Shown piece after piece: positions 1 through 10,400 of a stretch of 64,000 bases of DNA. Both the position numbers and the translations under genes were made by a program. How positions within the stretch are numbered: position 1 is the first letter of the stretch; each line of letters opens with the position of its first letter. Under the pieces are notes generated by a model. The model saw only the letters and a program-made list of their open reading frames with translations, was not told the origin of the DNA and ran no database searches. The DNA comes from Bolinopsis microptera (lineage: Eukaryota > Ctenophora > Tentaculata > Lobata > Bolinopsidae): assembly GCF_026151205.1 (NCBI RefSeq), contig NC_087078.1, positions 9,378,675-9,442,674 on the forward strand, in the 5' to 3' direction.

Positions 1-3000
1 GGAAACTGTATTTACTTGAATGAAAGGGAGTGTAGTATTCAGAGGAGGAATCAGAAGGTTAGTACGTTCCTTAGAAGTTACTATAGTTACTATAGTTATT
101 ATAGTTACTATAGTTACTATAGTTACTATAGTTACTATAGTTACTATAGTTACTATAGTTCCTTAGTTACTATTATATTCATATCAATCAATCAGTTTAT
201 CGACTGCTCTTGCAGTTATGACCTCAGTCCGGTATCTCACTGACCATCTTATCCAGGTAGTTGAGGAAGCGCCAAGTCCCTTCATCACTCCTGAAGTGAG
301 AAAGGCTATGGGAGAACAAGCGGTGCTGTTGTCTCAAGCTGTAAATTATCAGGTTAGTTTAGTATTTTAACCAAACTTTTATAATTGTTTACCCTGACCC
401 ACTGCAGTCAGCAAATTTGTATATTCAGGATACTCTTTGATAGATTTCAATGTTGTTCACGGTGTTTATGACACATTTTGGGAATTTCTTCATGTTCCTT
501 TAAACACTGTTTATTACCAGAGTGCGGGCACGGTAGAGTTCCTAGTGGACACCCAAATGAACTTCTTCTTCCTGGAGATGAACACGAGACTGCAAGTTGA
601 GCACCCTATCACGGAGTGTATAACTGGGGTAAGTACCTTCAGCACTGGTTACTAATGGTTACTAACCTAGTAACCTGTAACCTAGTAACCTAGTGCCATT
701 GCTTGCTCCATTCCTTTGTCTTAGTTCTAGTCTAATGTGTGCAGTAGGGGAACGTGATAGCGTGGGATATGCTAAATACTTGATACTAACACATCTTATT
801 TCAGGTGGATATAGTGGATGAGATGTTACGCGTAGCGGCCGGCTACCCTCTCAGCTATACCCAATCTGATATCGGAATCAAAGGTACGTGTCTTAGACTT
901 ATCACCCCTGCTGTGTTTGGCTCAAATCAGTCATTATCAGCTTACTACTGAAGCCCGAAAATTGTCCTGAAACGTCCAAATCGTCCAATAAACGTGAAAA
1001 TACGCCGAAGACCTGCTCGAGACCTGCTCCCAAGTACTGCACAGTATGCCTGATAACTGTTAATTTCAGGATGGGCCATGAAGTGTAGAGTGTATTACTG
1101 GTTACTAGGCTACTAGCTTACTAGCATACTAGGTTACTAGGGTTACTTGGTTACTAAGTAGCTATTTGAGAGTATTCCTGCTAACTGCTAATTTCAGGAT
1201 GGGCTATGGAGTGTAGAGTGTACGCAGAGGACCCAGTCAGATATCTGCCCAGTGTAGGTCTACTCACCAAATACACAGAACCAGGCGTCTCTCACAACAC
1301 TGCAGACCTAGGTTAGTGTATTACTGGTTACTAGATTACTAGGTTAGTGTATTACTGGTTACTAGGTTACTAGGTTACTAGGTTAGTGTATTACTGGTTA
1401 CTAGGTTACTCCCAACTAGGTTAGTGTATTCCAGATCTAGTTCTCCGCGAATTTAGCAGTTGTTCAACAACTACAAGTGTTAGTTTTACATCGAAGATGA
1501 TGATGATTGTTAGATTAAAGATAATTGATTCCTGATTCCCTATATTCTCCAGGAGTACGATGTGATAGTGGTATAGTAGAGGGTAGCAGCATTAGTATCC
1601 ACTACGATCCCATGATATCTAAACTAGTAACATACGCTCCAACAAGGCAGGAGGCTATAGATCACATGGAGAAAGCTCTGGATGAGTATGTTATTGACGG
1701 CATCACTCATAACACTCCACTTTTACGGGAGATACTGGGAAATGAGAGGTTAGTTTAGTTTGTTATTGACGGCATCACTCATAACACTCCACTTTTACGG
1801 GAGATACTGGGAAATGAGAGGTTAGTTTAGTTTGTTATTGACGGCATCACTCATAACACTCCACTTTTACGGGAGATACTGGGAAATGAGAGGTTAGTTT
1901 AGTTTGTTATTGACGGCATCACTCATAATACTCCACTTTTACGGGAGATACTGGGAAATGAGAGGTTAGTTTAGTTTGTTATTGACGGCATCACTCATAA
2001 CACTCCACTTTTACGGGAGATACTGGGAAATGAGAGGTTAGTTTAGTTTGTTATTGACGGCATCACTCATAACACTCCTCTTTTACGGGAGATACTGGGA
2101 AATGAGAGGTTAGTTTAGTTTGTTATTGACGGCATCACTCATAACACTCCACTTTTACGGGAGATACTGGGAAATGAGAGGTTAGTTTAGTTTGTTATTG
2201 ACGGCATCACTCATAACACTCCTCTTTTACGGGAGATACTGGGAAATGAGAGGTTAGTTTAGTTTGTTATTGACGGCATCACTCATAATACTCCACTTTT
2301 ACGGGAGATACTGGGAAATGAGAGGTTAGTTTAGTTTGTTATTGACGGCATCACTCATAATACTCCACTTTTACGGGAGATACTGGGAAATGAGAGGTTA
2401 GTTTAGTTTGTTATTGACGGCATCACTCATAATACTCCACTTTTACGGGAGATACTGGGAAATGAGAGGTTAGTTTAGTTTGTTATTGACGGCATCACTC
2501 ATAACACTCCACTTTTACGGGAGATACTGGGAAATGAGAGGTTAGTTTAGTATGTTATTGACGGCATCACTCATAACACTCCACTTTTACGGGAGATACT
2601 GGGAAATGAGAGGTTAGTTTAGGAAGTTCTAGACTTTTTCATTTCATGTGCATTTAGTGTCATACACAAGAAAATTCCTTGTGTCTTATAATAATATACC
2701 TATGTTTTCCAAATACACTAGGTTCTACTATACCTAGTTACATTTTAATGACAATAATGTGTATGTACCACACAAGATTCTATTTCAACAGGTCGGAGAC
2801 AGTCCATTCTGTCCGACCTCCACCATTTCTTACTACAGCTTACTAAAAGTTCTTTTAGTGAATTTAAACAAAAGTCTACGTTTTTCTGTTTCTAAATATC
2901 TTTGCCAACTACAATCTCTTTATCCCACCGCAGACTGTATCTAACTTATACCATCTACCGCAAGGTTCAAATCAGGCAACATCTCCACCAAGTTTCTGGA

Positions 3001-3530
3001 CGAGGAGTACCCCCAGGGCTACAGTGGAGGGGACCTCACTCCTGAGCAAAAGAGTGAACTGATTCCCTCTCTTTCTGTCCTACACCACATGAAGATGAAC
3101 CGCGCTGTCACTGATGTGAGTTTATTTTGAAAGATTATATAATATGTGGATTCTCGTGGGCAGGTGAGGTACATTTGTTTACTTTTAAGGGTAAGTACCC
3201 GCTCAGCAAAGGAAAGAGGTGATGCACATTTGTTTACTTTTAAGGGTAAGTACCCGCTCAGCAGAGGAAAGAGGTGATGCAATCCTTCTTGTTACCCCCT
3301 TTGAAGGTCCCGAATTATTTTCTGAACGAAAGCTTAAAAATAACCGAGAAATCGACCTTGTTATTAACTCATGGTAACCATTGTAACTCTTGACTCACTC
3401 TCTTTTTATCAGGGTAGGTTTGAGTACATAATAAGTTGTGACGAAGATAAAGTTTCTGTTACTGTTAATGTACAGAAAGGAGATTACACTGTTACCTTTG
3501 AGGACACAACCGTCACTGTTAGCCCCTCCG
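1..3530 (+). CDS. PCCA: Propionyl-CoA carboxylase alpha subunit, central exons (partial)
   Basis: Biotin-dependent mitochondrial carboxylase subunit that carboxylates biotin for propionyl-CoA to methylmalonyl-CoA conversion. Eight exons read in one consistent phase: 1-57, 257-352, 521-628, 805-883, 1198-1311, 1553-1748, 2965-3115 and 3413-3530, each bounded by AG and GT. Visible motifs include [42 protein letters not shown] (biotin carboxylase core), [13 protein letters not shown] and [15 protein letters not shown], then [15 protein letters not shown]. This spacing is PCCA-like rather than MCC- or PC-like. The N-terminal ATP-grasp part lies before base 1. The exons for the biotinyl domain (AMKM motif) were not found downstream, so the 3' end is unresolved; a possible further exon near 3787 is weak. 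Introns carry minisatellites that repeat exon edges. Family identity is strong; the exon borders are my reading. Confidence 0.9.
79..172 (+). repeat. 9-bp intronic microsatellite (AGTTACTAT)n
   Basis: About ten head-to-tail copies of a 9-base unit in PCCA intron 1, starting about 20 bases after the GTTAGT donor at 58. Translation gives a Tyr-Tyr-Ser run that is not coding. Confidence 0.9.
1070..1150 (+). repeat. Duplicated start of PCCA exon 5 (pseudo-exon) followed by GTTACTAG repeats
   Basis: The acceptor TTTCAG and the first 30 or so bases of exon 5 (real copy at 1198) occur once more from 1070. Here the sequence runs into ACTGGTTACTAGG repeats and soon hits a stop in the exon frame. It looks like a tandem duplicate of the exon's 5' edge with its acceptor. 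If used as an exon it would truncate the protein. Confidence 0.75.
1312..1430 (+). repeat. Donor-site repeat after PCCA exon 5
   Basis: The exon 5 end CTAG|GTTAGTGTATT recurs about four times, separated by GGTTACTAG units. Each copy is a potential 5' splice site. Confidence 0.75.
1689..2624 (+). repeat. 72-bp minisatellite made of PCCA exon 6 end plus its 5' splice site, 13 copies
   Basis: The unit begins TGTTATTGACGGCATCACTC and ends GAAATGAGAG|GTTAGTTTAG. Copy 1 is the genuine 3' end of exon 6; twelve near-identical copies follow at an exact 72-base period (1761, 1833 ... 2553) with only scattered C/T and A/T differences. The period is a multiple of three, but every unit has an in-frame TAG just after the donor, so use of any donor beyond the first would truncate the protein. 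The last copy carries the TATGTT variant seen in the exon itself, while the middle copies carry TTTGTT. Confidence 0.97.
2625..2964 (+). other. Rest of PCCA intron 6, no further feature seen
   Basis: AT-rich sequence between the 72-bp array and the acceptor at 2963-2964. The short open frame within it shows no family resemblance. Confidence 0.6.
3168..3277 (+). repeat. Two-copy 55-bp tandem repeat in PCCA intron
   Basis: A unit starting ACATTTGTTTACTTTTAAGG occurs twice in a row with one A/G difference. Each unit contains AAGGGTAAGTACC, a good 5' splice-site match. Confidence 0.9.
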
Positions 3531-4466
3531 GTTAGTGTTACCAACAATAATATTCATAGTGAGGGGATATTCAGATCGGCACTACATCCTCAAAATCGGC
3601 TTTTCAGTGAAATCTATTTAAGTTCCTTCACTATGAAATAACTAGCAAGTAACTACTTGACTAAATCAGTCATTTCAGCAGTTTTGCTATCCACCAATCA
3701 ATCTCCCCGATTACTTAAGTAAGACACGCACAATTATTGTACGTGTCTTATTTCCACAAACTAACCTTTTCTCTGTTGCTTCTAGAACCCGGGCAATCTT
3801 GTAAAATTACACACAAGGTTACCCAGTAAGCAGTGTTCTCGTGTAACAAGCGAGGCGAGCACTAAATAAGAAACTTATCGAAAAGTGTATAATAAGCTGA
3901 ATAATTAGAATCCGGAGGTTCTAAATAATTCTACCAATGTTATAAAGACCTCGTTGGAATTTTTGAAACTCATTCGTTGTTTGATTGGGGGAAATACCGA
4001 TCTTGATGATTCTAATTACTAAACCCTCGTTAGGCGGAGTATTTGGTGCTCTACAAGAATTCAAGCTGAACTCTGCCAACACTGTTGCCCTGCAACATCT
4101 TCAATTTGACGGTTTGTAACAATATTTAACAATAATCGTTTAATCCTTATCTGCCGCTTTGCTGATAAGATGAACTTTCTGGTAACGATTTGAACATTGC
4201 TTTTACTTTTATGCTGTAATCCGCCATTTGAGGCTTTTTGAGCTTGATTCCGTTTCCATTGCAATTATAAACATCCAACGCATATAATAGTTAATTCAGA
4301 CACGCCAAGTATTTTTGTTACAGATCGGAACGTCCGGAAGTGCTGAACCATATTAATATATTTGTTAACCCATTTTTTAAACGATAAAAAACAACGCCCT
4401 TGCTTGAACTCCCTAATCTGATCGATGAAAAAAAGTGAAAGTGAAAGCGAAAGTAAATTTATTTAC
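3531..4466. other. Gap between PCCA and EXOSC2, no recognised exon
   Basis: The two genes converge here, and the last exons of both (PCCA biotinyl domain, EXOSC2 C-terminus) should lie in this stretch, but I could not recognise them. A dispersed repeat containing TTTTAAACGATAAAAA (near 4376) recurs near 8769. Confidence 0.5.
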
Positions 4467-7400
4467 CGGCTGATCGGGTGAGAAATGTGGTCCAACCCAC
4501 ACGAACCCATTGTTCCCAAGTATCACAGTAGCGTTACAGGGTAATCTGTGAAAATGGAGCTTGCTTCTTTTTATTAGCACGCTGGGGACCTGGGATTTTG
4601 TTAATACAAGAGTTACTTTGTGCAAAAATATCACATAAACGTGTACGTGGAATTTGTTAATTTACCATTTCTGCATCGTGGAAGACATTGGTCGTATATC
4701 ATTACTGTATACGATGTATATTATATACCGGTAAGAAGATATTATCAAAGAAAGCTTTGATTAACGGAAAATCATCAGAATATAAAAAGATATTTTGAAG
4801 ATTTTTGAAGGGGAGCTTTTCTGCCGTGCCCTTGACCGAAATTTCGCGGTTTTGACTGAATTTTTTACCAGTGACCAATCAGTGAGGTCGGTGAGAGTGA
4901 CACAAGTTGCAATCAAGGTACTGGAAGTAGTATATCCGGAGAAAACTTTGATGCAATGAAAATTTTGAATATGTTCTCATACGAATACGAATAAGTCTTA
5001 ATACGATTAATTTAAAATAGTTTATTCATTTATTTTACCTTGATGAGAACCCCCTCAGGTAGTTTCCCGTACTTGTTGGACCTCATGTGTAACTTTAACA
5101 TACCGTCTATATTCCCTACATCTGATACCTGTGTGTTACTATGGTTACTAGCAGTCACTATGGTTACTATCGTAGGTAACTATATTATCTACATCACACT
5201 AACAGTTACTACGGTTACTACTGTAAGTAACTCTAACATCACACTTACCTCAGCACAGACGAGGTCCCCCTCAGTGAAATACTCCCTCATCATCAGCTCA
5301 TCATTAAGGGTCTTCCTCCGCAGAACGTTTCCAGGTAAGTACACTGAACTCAGCTGTAGTTGGCAGTCTAATCTGGAACCACAGTCCACCTGAACAAAAA
5401 TAGGTCACAAAAATACTTGGTCAGAACAAAACTAGGTCAGAACAAAGCTGAGTCACAAGATCAGAAGATAGATGGGTCAAAATAGGTTTGGACTCGTTAT
5501 TGCAGATCAAAAAAACAAACGCATGGGCCAAAGTCTAAATAAAAATGTAAAAAATGATAATATAACGTGTCCCATATCCATTTCATTTCAAAACGGTAAA
5601 ATCTATTATAAAAACCTTCCACTTTTTCTGCTGAACTTCAGTTATCCTCCCCACCACCACATCTCCTATCTCTCCTCTGTATCTGTTGTTTACTCCTTTC
5701 ACACTAACCAACTTATCTACCTGAAGGGTGTTGCTGTGGTTACTAGCAGTTACTATAGTAACTAGCAGTTACTATGGTTACTAGCATTTACTATGGTTAC
5801 TAGCAGTTACTATGGTTACTAGGCGTTTATAGGATGGATGGGTTTATGAACAGACTGGGTAACACACAGGTTACCATAGTAACTGCTAGTAACCACAGCA
5901 ACACACAGGTTTCTGTGGGGACTTGTGCGAGAACTGCAGTTTATAGGAACCTTCCTTCAAACAATTGTGAGATTCTAAGAACTTACCCCAACTTATACTC
6001 CTAAAATATAAACATGTCGAGCATTCAGCTTTTTCAGGTCAGCTGTCCATCTGGAACTAGATAAATACGTAAACAGCACGACTACTCCCCCCCCCCCCCC
6101 GCCCCCAAATTTGTAACTAGATAAATACGTGAACAGAAAGACTACCCGCCCCCGCCCCCACATCTGGAACTAGATAAATACGTGAACAGAAAGACTACCC
6201 GCCCCCGCCCCCACATCTGGAACTAGATAAATACGTGAACAGAAAGACTACCCGCCCCCGCCCCCACATCTGGAACTAGATAAATACGTAAACAGCACGA
6301 CTACTCCCCCCCCCCGCCCCCACATCTGGAACTAGATAAATACGTGAACAGAAAGACTACCCGCCCCCGCCCCCACATCTGGAACTAGATAAATACGTGA
6401 ACAGAAAGACTACCCGCCCCCGCCCCCACATCTGGAACTAGATAAATACGTGAACAGAAAGACTACCCGCCCCCCGCCCCCACATCTGGAACTAGATAAA
6501 TACGTAAACAGCACGACTACTCCCCCCCCCCGCCCCCACATCTGGAACTAGATAAATACGTGAACAGAAAGACTACCCGCCCCCGCCCCCACATCTGGAA
6601 CTAGATAAATACGTGAACAGAAAGACTACCCGCCCCCGCCCCCACATCTGGAACTAGATAAATACGTGAACAGAAAGACTACCCGCCCCCGCCCCCACAT
6701 CTGGAACTAGATAAATACGTGAACAGAAAGACAACCCGCCCCCGCTACCACTTGAGTCTGAACTATAGTTAATATTTAATAGCACTATGTTTACAGTATG
6801 CATTGAAGGGGTATCCTAGGAATTTTCTTGAACTTTTAACAGGTACCCCTCCTCATTTAACCCTCAATTAAGTTTCCTATCATTCGGCTGAGTCGACCGA
6901 GGAGATCGCATAGATCCAATGGATCCTTAGCTACTCCCTAGACTAGGTGACACTGGGATTCGAACCCTGAACCTTCTGCGCAGAGGGCGGATGCTCTAAC
7001 CACTAGGCCACCTAACCCCGTCGACAGACCTATATTGTCGACAGGAAATAATTTGAGGTACTATGGTAACTATGGTAACTATGGCAACAAGGCAGGTAAC
7101 TATGGTAACTATGGTAACTATGGTAACTATGGTAACTATGGCAACAAGGCAGGTAACTATGGCAACAAGGCAGTACAGACTTACACCTTCAACTGTAAGG
7201 GAAGTAGAGGGGACAGTGTGTTGATTAAGGATCTGGATAGAGGGATAGGGGCTGGACTGGGCACTCTATATCAGAGATCAAGATCTTCGGAGAACCTTAC
7301 TCTAGTGAGTTAGCTGGTAAACAGTAAAGATCACCATAAATTATCAGCTTCTCATAAATTGTAACTCCATTCTGTGCGCGCCACGCAGTTTATATTTTGA

Positions 7401-10400
7401 ACCTATTTTAACGTAGATATTAATGTTTTTTTTCACATAATGTGTGGACTGTAGACTTTAATAGTGGTAAATATTATACTTCTTCTTGGGTATCATCCAA
7501 CTCCCATGATTTAGTGAAAAGTTACAAAAACTCTCTTAAATTTTATAGACATTGCAGTTCTAAATTATGCTTAATAACCTCGCAGCTGTAATTACGGTCA
7601 GCACCACGTCATGCTCAACAACTTAATATTCTTAAGGGGGCATACACCAAATCTGTCCAACCCAAATGACCTCATAGGCAGTTCAGTGACCATCTAGCGC
7701 ACCGTTTCCACATCAAACAAAATTATTTTGAGAATACCCATTTTTGTAATCGAGCATTTCCTGGTTAGAGTGGAATTTTCGGAAAAACACAATTTGTTTC
7801 GTGGAGAGGCTATAAGTTAATCATTTCTTGCGGTATCGAGTTGAAATTTTGCTCGCCGTCTATTCACATCTATTTCAAGGTGTGTGTAAAATCTTGATAT
7901 CGTATCTAAAAAGGCTGGTGTGTTATAAATTTTCAAAGTTTAAAAAAGTCAAAAAGTTGAAATTGTCCTATTCAGACTTATTTTAACCAAAAAGTCAGTC
8001 AGGGAAGATCGGATTGATTTGATGGTTGACAAGAACTTGTTCTCTGAATTCTGGCGCAGTTTTTGATGCCCTCAAAAATGTTTTTACTAATTTATCTTCA
8101 GATCTATTGGACTTCAAAGCCAAACAACAAATTTAGGCACATTTTTCGTTTTTCATATTTACCGATTTTTCTAAAATTTTGATAGGCATGTGCTAGTGAC
8201 TTTTTGAAGAGCGCAAAATAACCGCAACTAGCACATTTATATATTAGTTATGAACAACAAAACACCCTAAAATGCTTCCCTTTGAAGTTATGGGAGAAAA
8301 TGTGATTTCTTGGCTTTGCAGATAAAAATTAAAAACTCACATTTTCTCCCATAACTTCAAAGGGAAGCATTTTAGGGTGTTTTGTTGTTCATAACTCTTA
8401 TATAAATGTGCTAGTTGCGGTTATTTTGCGCTCTTCAAAAAGTCACTAGCACATTCCTATCAAAATTTTAGAAAAATCAGTAAATATGAAAAACGAAAAA
8501 TATGCCCAAGGGGACATCTACTTAAGGACGTCTGCCAAAATCGCAAATGTTCAGACCACCCCCCTCCCGCTGTCCACAGTCCAGGTGAGTCCGAATTTTC
8601 AAAACCACCCCCTCCCCCTGTCCGGATTTGTCCGAAATTCCAAAACCACCCCCTCCCTATTTGCCGGACGTCCTAAGTATATGGCACCTAATATGAAGCA
8701 TCGTCCCATATTTATTAAAGTATTAAACACCTACGGCTGCATATTTTCAAACTTGTTTAACCATTTTTTTAAACGATAAAAACCAACGACCTTGAACTCC
8801 TAAATCTCTGTTAAAACGGCAAATTGTTCTATAATGCAGAAAATTCAGAAATATAACGACTTAAATGCGGGAAAGTTATATATTTCATTAGTCGTAAAAG
8901 TCACGGTAACTACTGCTACTATACAAATTATACTATGTTAAAAATACAGAATATTGTGTAATACTGTAATAACAGCCTCAAAAAAACTTCTGTTAAAAGC
9001 ATTGGGCTAATGCTGTGGTCTTAATTCGAAATTACTTTTAAACGGTAGAGAATTGTTCTAAGAAACTGTTTTTTGCTAGCTCAACTATTCAGCAAATTAT
9101 TTACCCTTGGTGTGCATTTCGATTAAATTATACTGTTTGCAATAAGCGCGCTTTCCAGATCATCTGCTTATCCAAGGTTGGGTTGTAGCCCATTTAAGAG
9201 AAGCACCAGAAACAAACGGCCATTCACTCGCATTTCTGGTTTTTTATTTCATTTTTATTATGTAAATACTAATAGCTGTCAACTTGATTGATAATGGCCC
9301 AATGCCCATCAGTTTAATTTCGTTAATTCTGCCAAAATTTCCGGACGTCCGGATTTTCAGAAACCACCCCCCCCCCCCCCCCCCCCCCCCTCAGGGACAA
9401 AAGGATTTCGCGATTATTTTGGCCAAAAATCGCGATACCGCGATTTTTAACAGACTATACATTAAACTATAACTATACATAAAATTTGTCGCAAATAATG
9501 GGAAATTTACGATTCCGTACATGCCGCGATTTCCTTTTGTCCCTGCCCCCCCTCCCCCTGTTCGGATTTGTCCGAAATTCCAAAACCACCTGCACCCTGC
9601 CCCCTCCCTATTTGCCGGACGTCCTAAGTAGATGGCCCCTAAATTCGTTGTTTGACTTTGAGGTCCAAAAGATTAACTTTCCAGTTGAATAAACACATTT
9701 TTGAGGGCATCAAAAACTGCGCCAGACCTCAGAGAACAATTTCATGTCAAGCATCAAAACAATCCGATGTTCCTTGACGGATATTTTGGTACAACAAGCC
9801 TGAAAAGAAAAATTGCCGCTTTTTGACTTTCAAAATTTATAAAAACGCAGCTTTTACCGATACGATATCAAGATTTTACACACATCTTGAACAAGATATG
9901 AATAAACTTCGTGCAACATTTCAGCTCGATATCACAAGAAATGATTGACTTATAGCCTCTCAACAAAACAAATTGTGCTTTTCCGAAAAATGCACGTTAA
10001 CCAGGAAATGTTTGATTACAGAAATTTGGATTTGTTCGCTTTAAACTGTAACCTTAATGCCGAAACTTATTCTACATGTATACTGAATAGGCTATAGCTT
10101 ATCAACTTAACATTTATTTTTTATTTTTAGCTCACAATAATGGAATAAAACATTTAATTTGTATATTTATATTTTAGAAAAACACAGAAATGTTAGCTTT
10201 CCCGATGATGTTAACCCTGGTTTTAGCATTACTTCTCCATTATGGTAAGTTGAACTTAAAGTCTAATGTTACAGTTCAAATATTTACAAATTCTGACCCA
10301 AAAATTCTGACCCAAAAGTCCAATATAGGTTATTGCAAACTTTGTATCAAAATTATCCGTAATTATTTATTGTGGACTTGCCTCAGGACCTCTGGCAGTG

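Noticed and set aside
16-243. Open frame with a Tyr-Tyr-Ser repeat
   Set aside because: Only its first 14 codons are real (PCCA exon); the repeat is an intronic microsatellite beyond a GTTAGT donor.
3787-3835. Ninth PCCA exon (EPGQSCKITHK)
   Set aside because: Acceptor and phase are possible, but the peptide does not resemble PCCA and runs into a stop.
6946-7017. Functional tRNA gene
   Set aside because: A and B boxes are good, but the acceptor stem and position 33 are wrong; listed as tRNA-like only.
7035-7170. YGNYGN repeat protein
   Set aside because: Translation of a GGTAACTAT microsatellite with no start context or neighbours of its own.
8136-8506. CRISPR-like or other direct-repeat array
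   Set aside because: Eukaryotic context; the structure is an inverted repeat and the minisatellites have no unique spacers.
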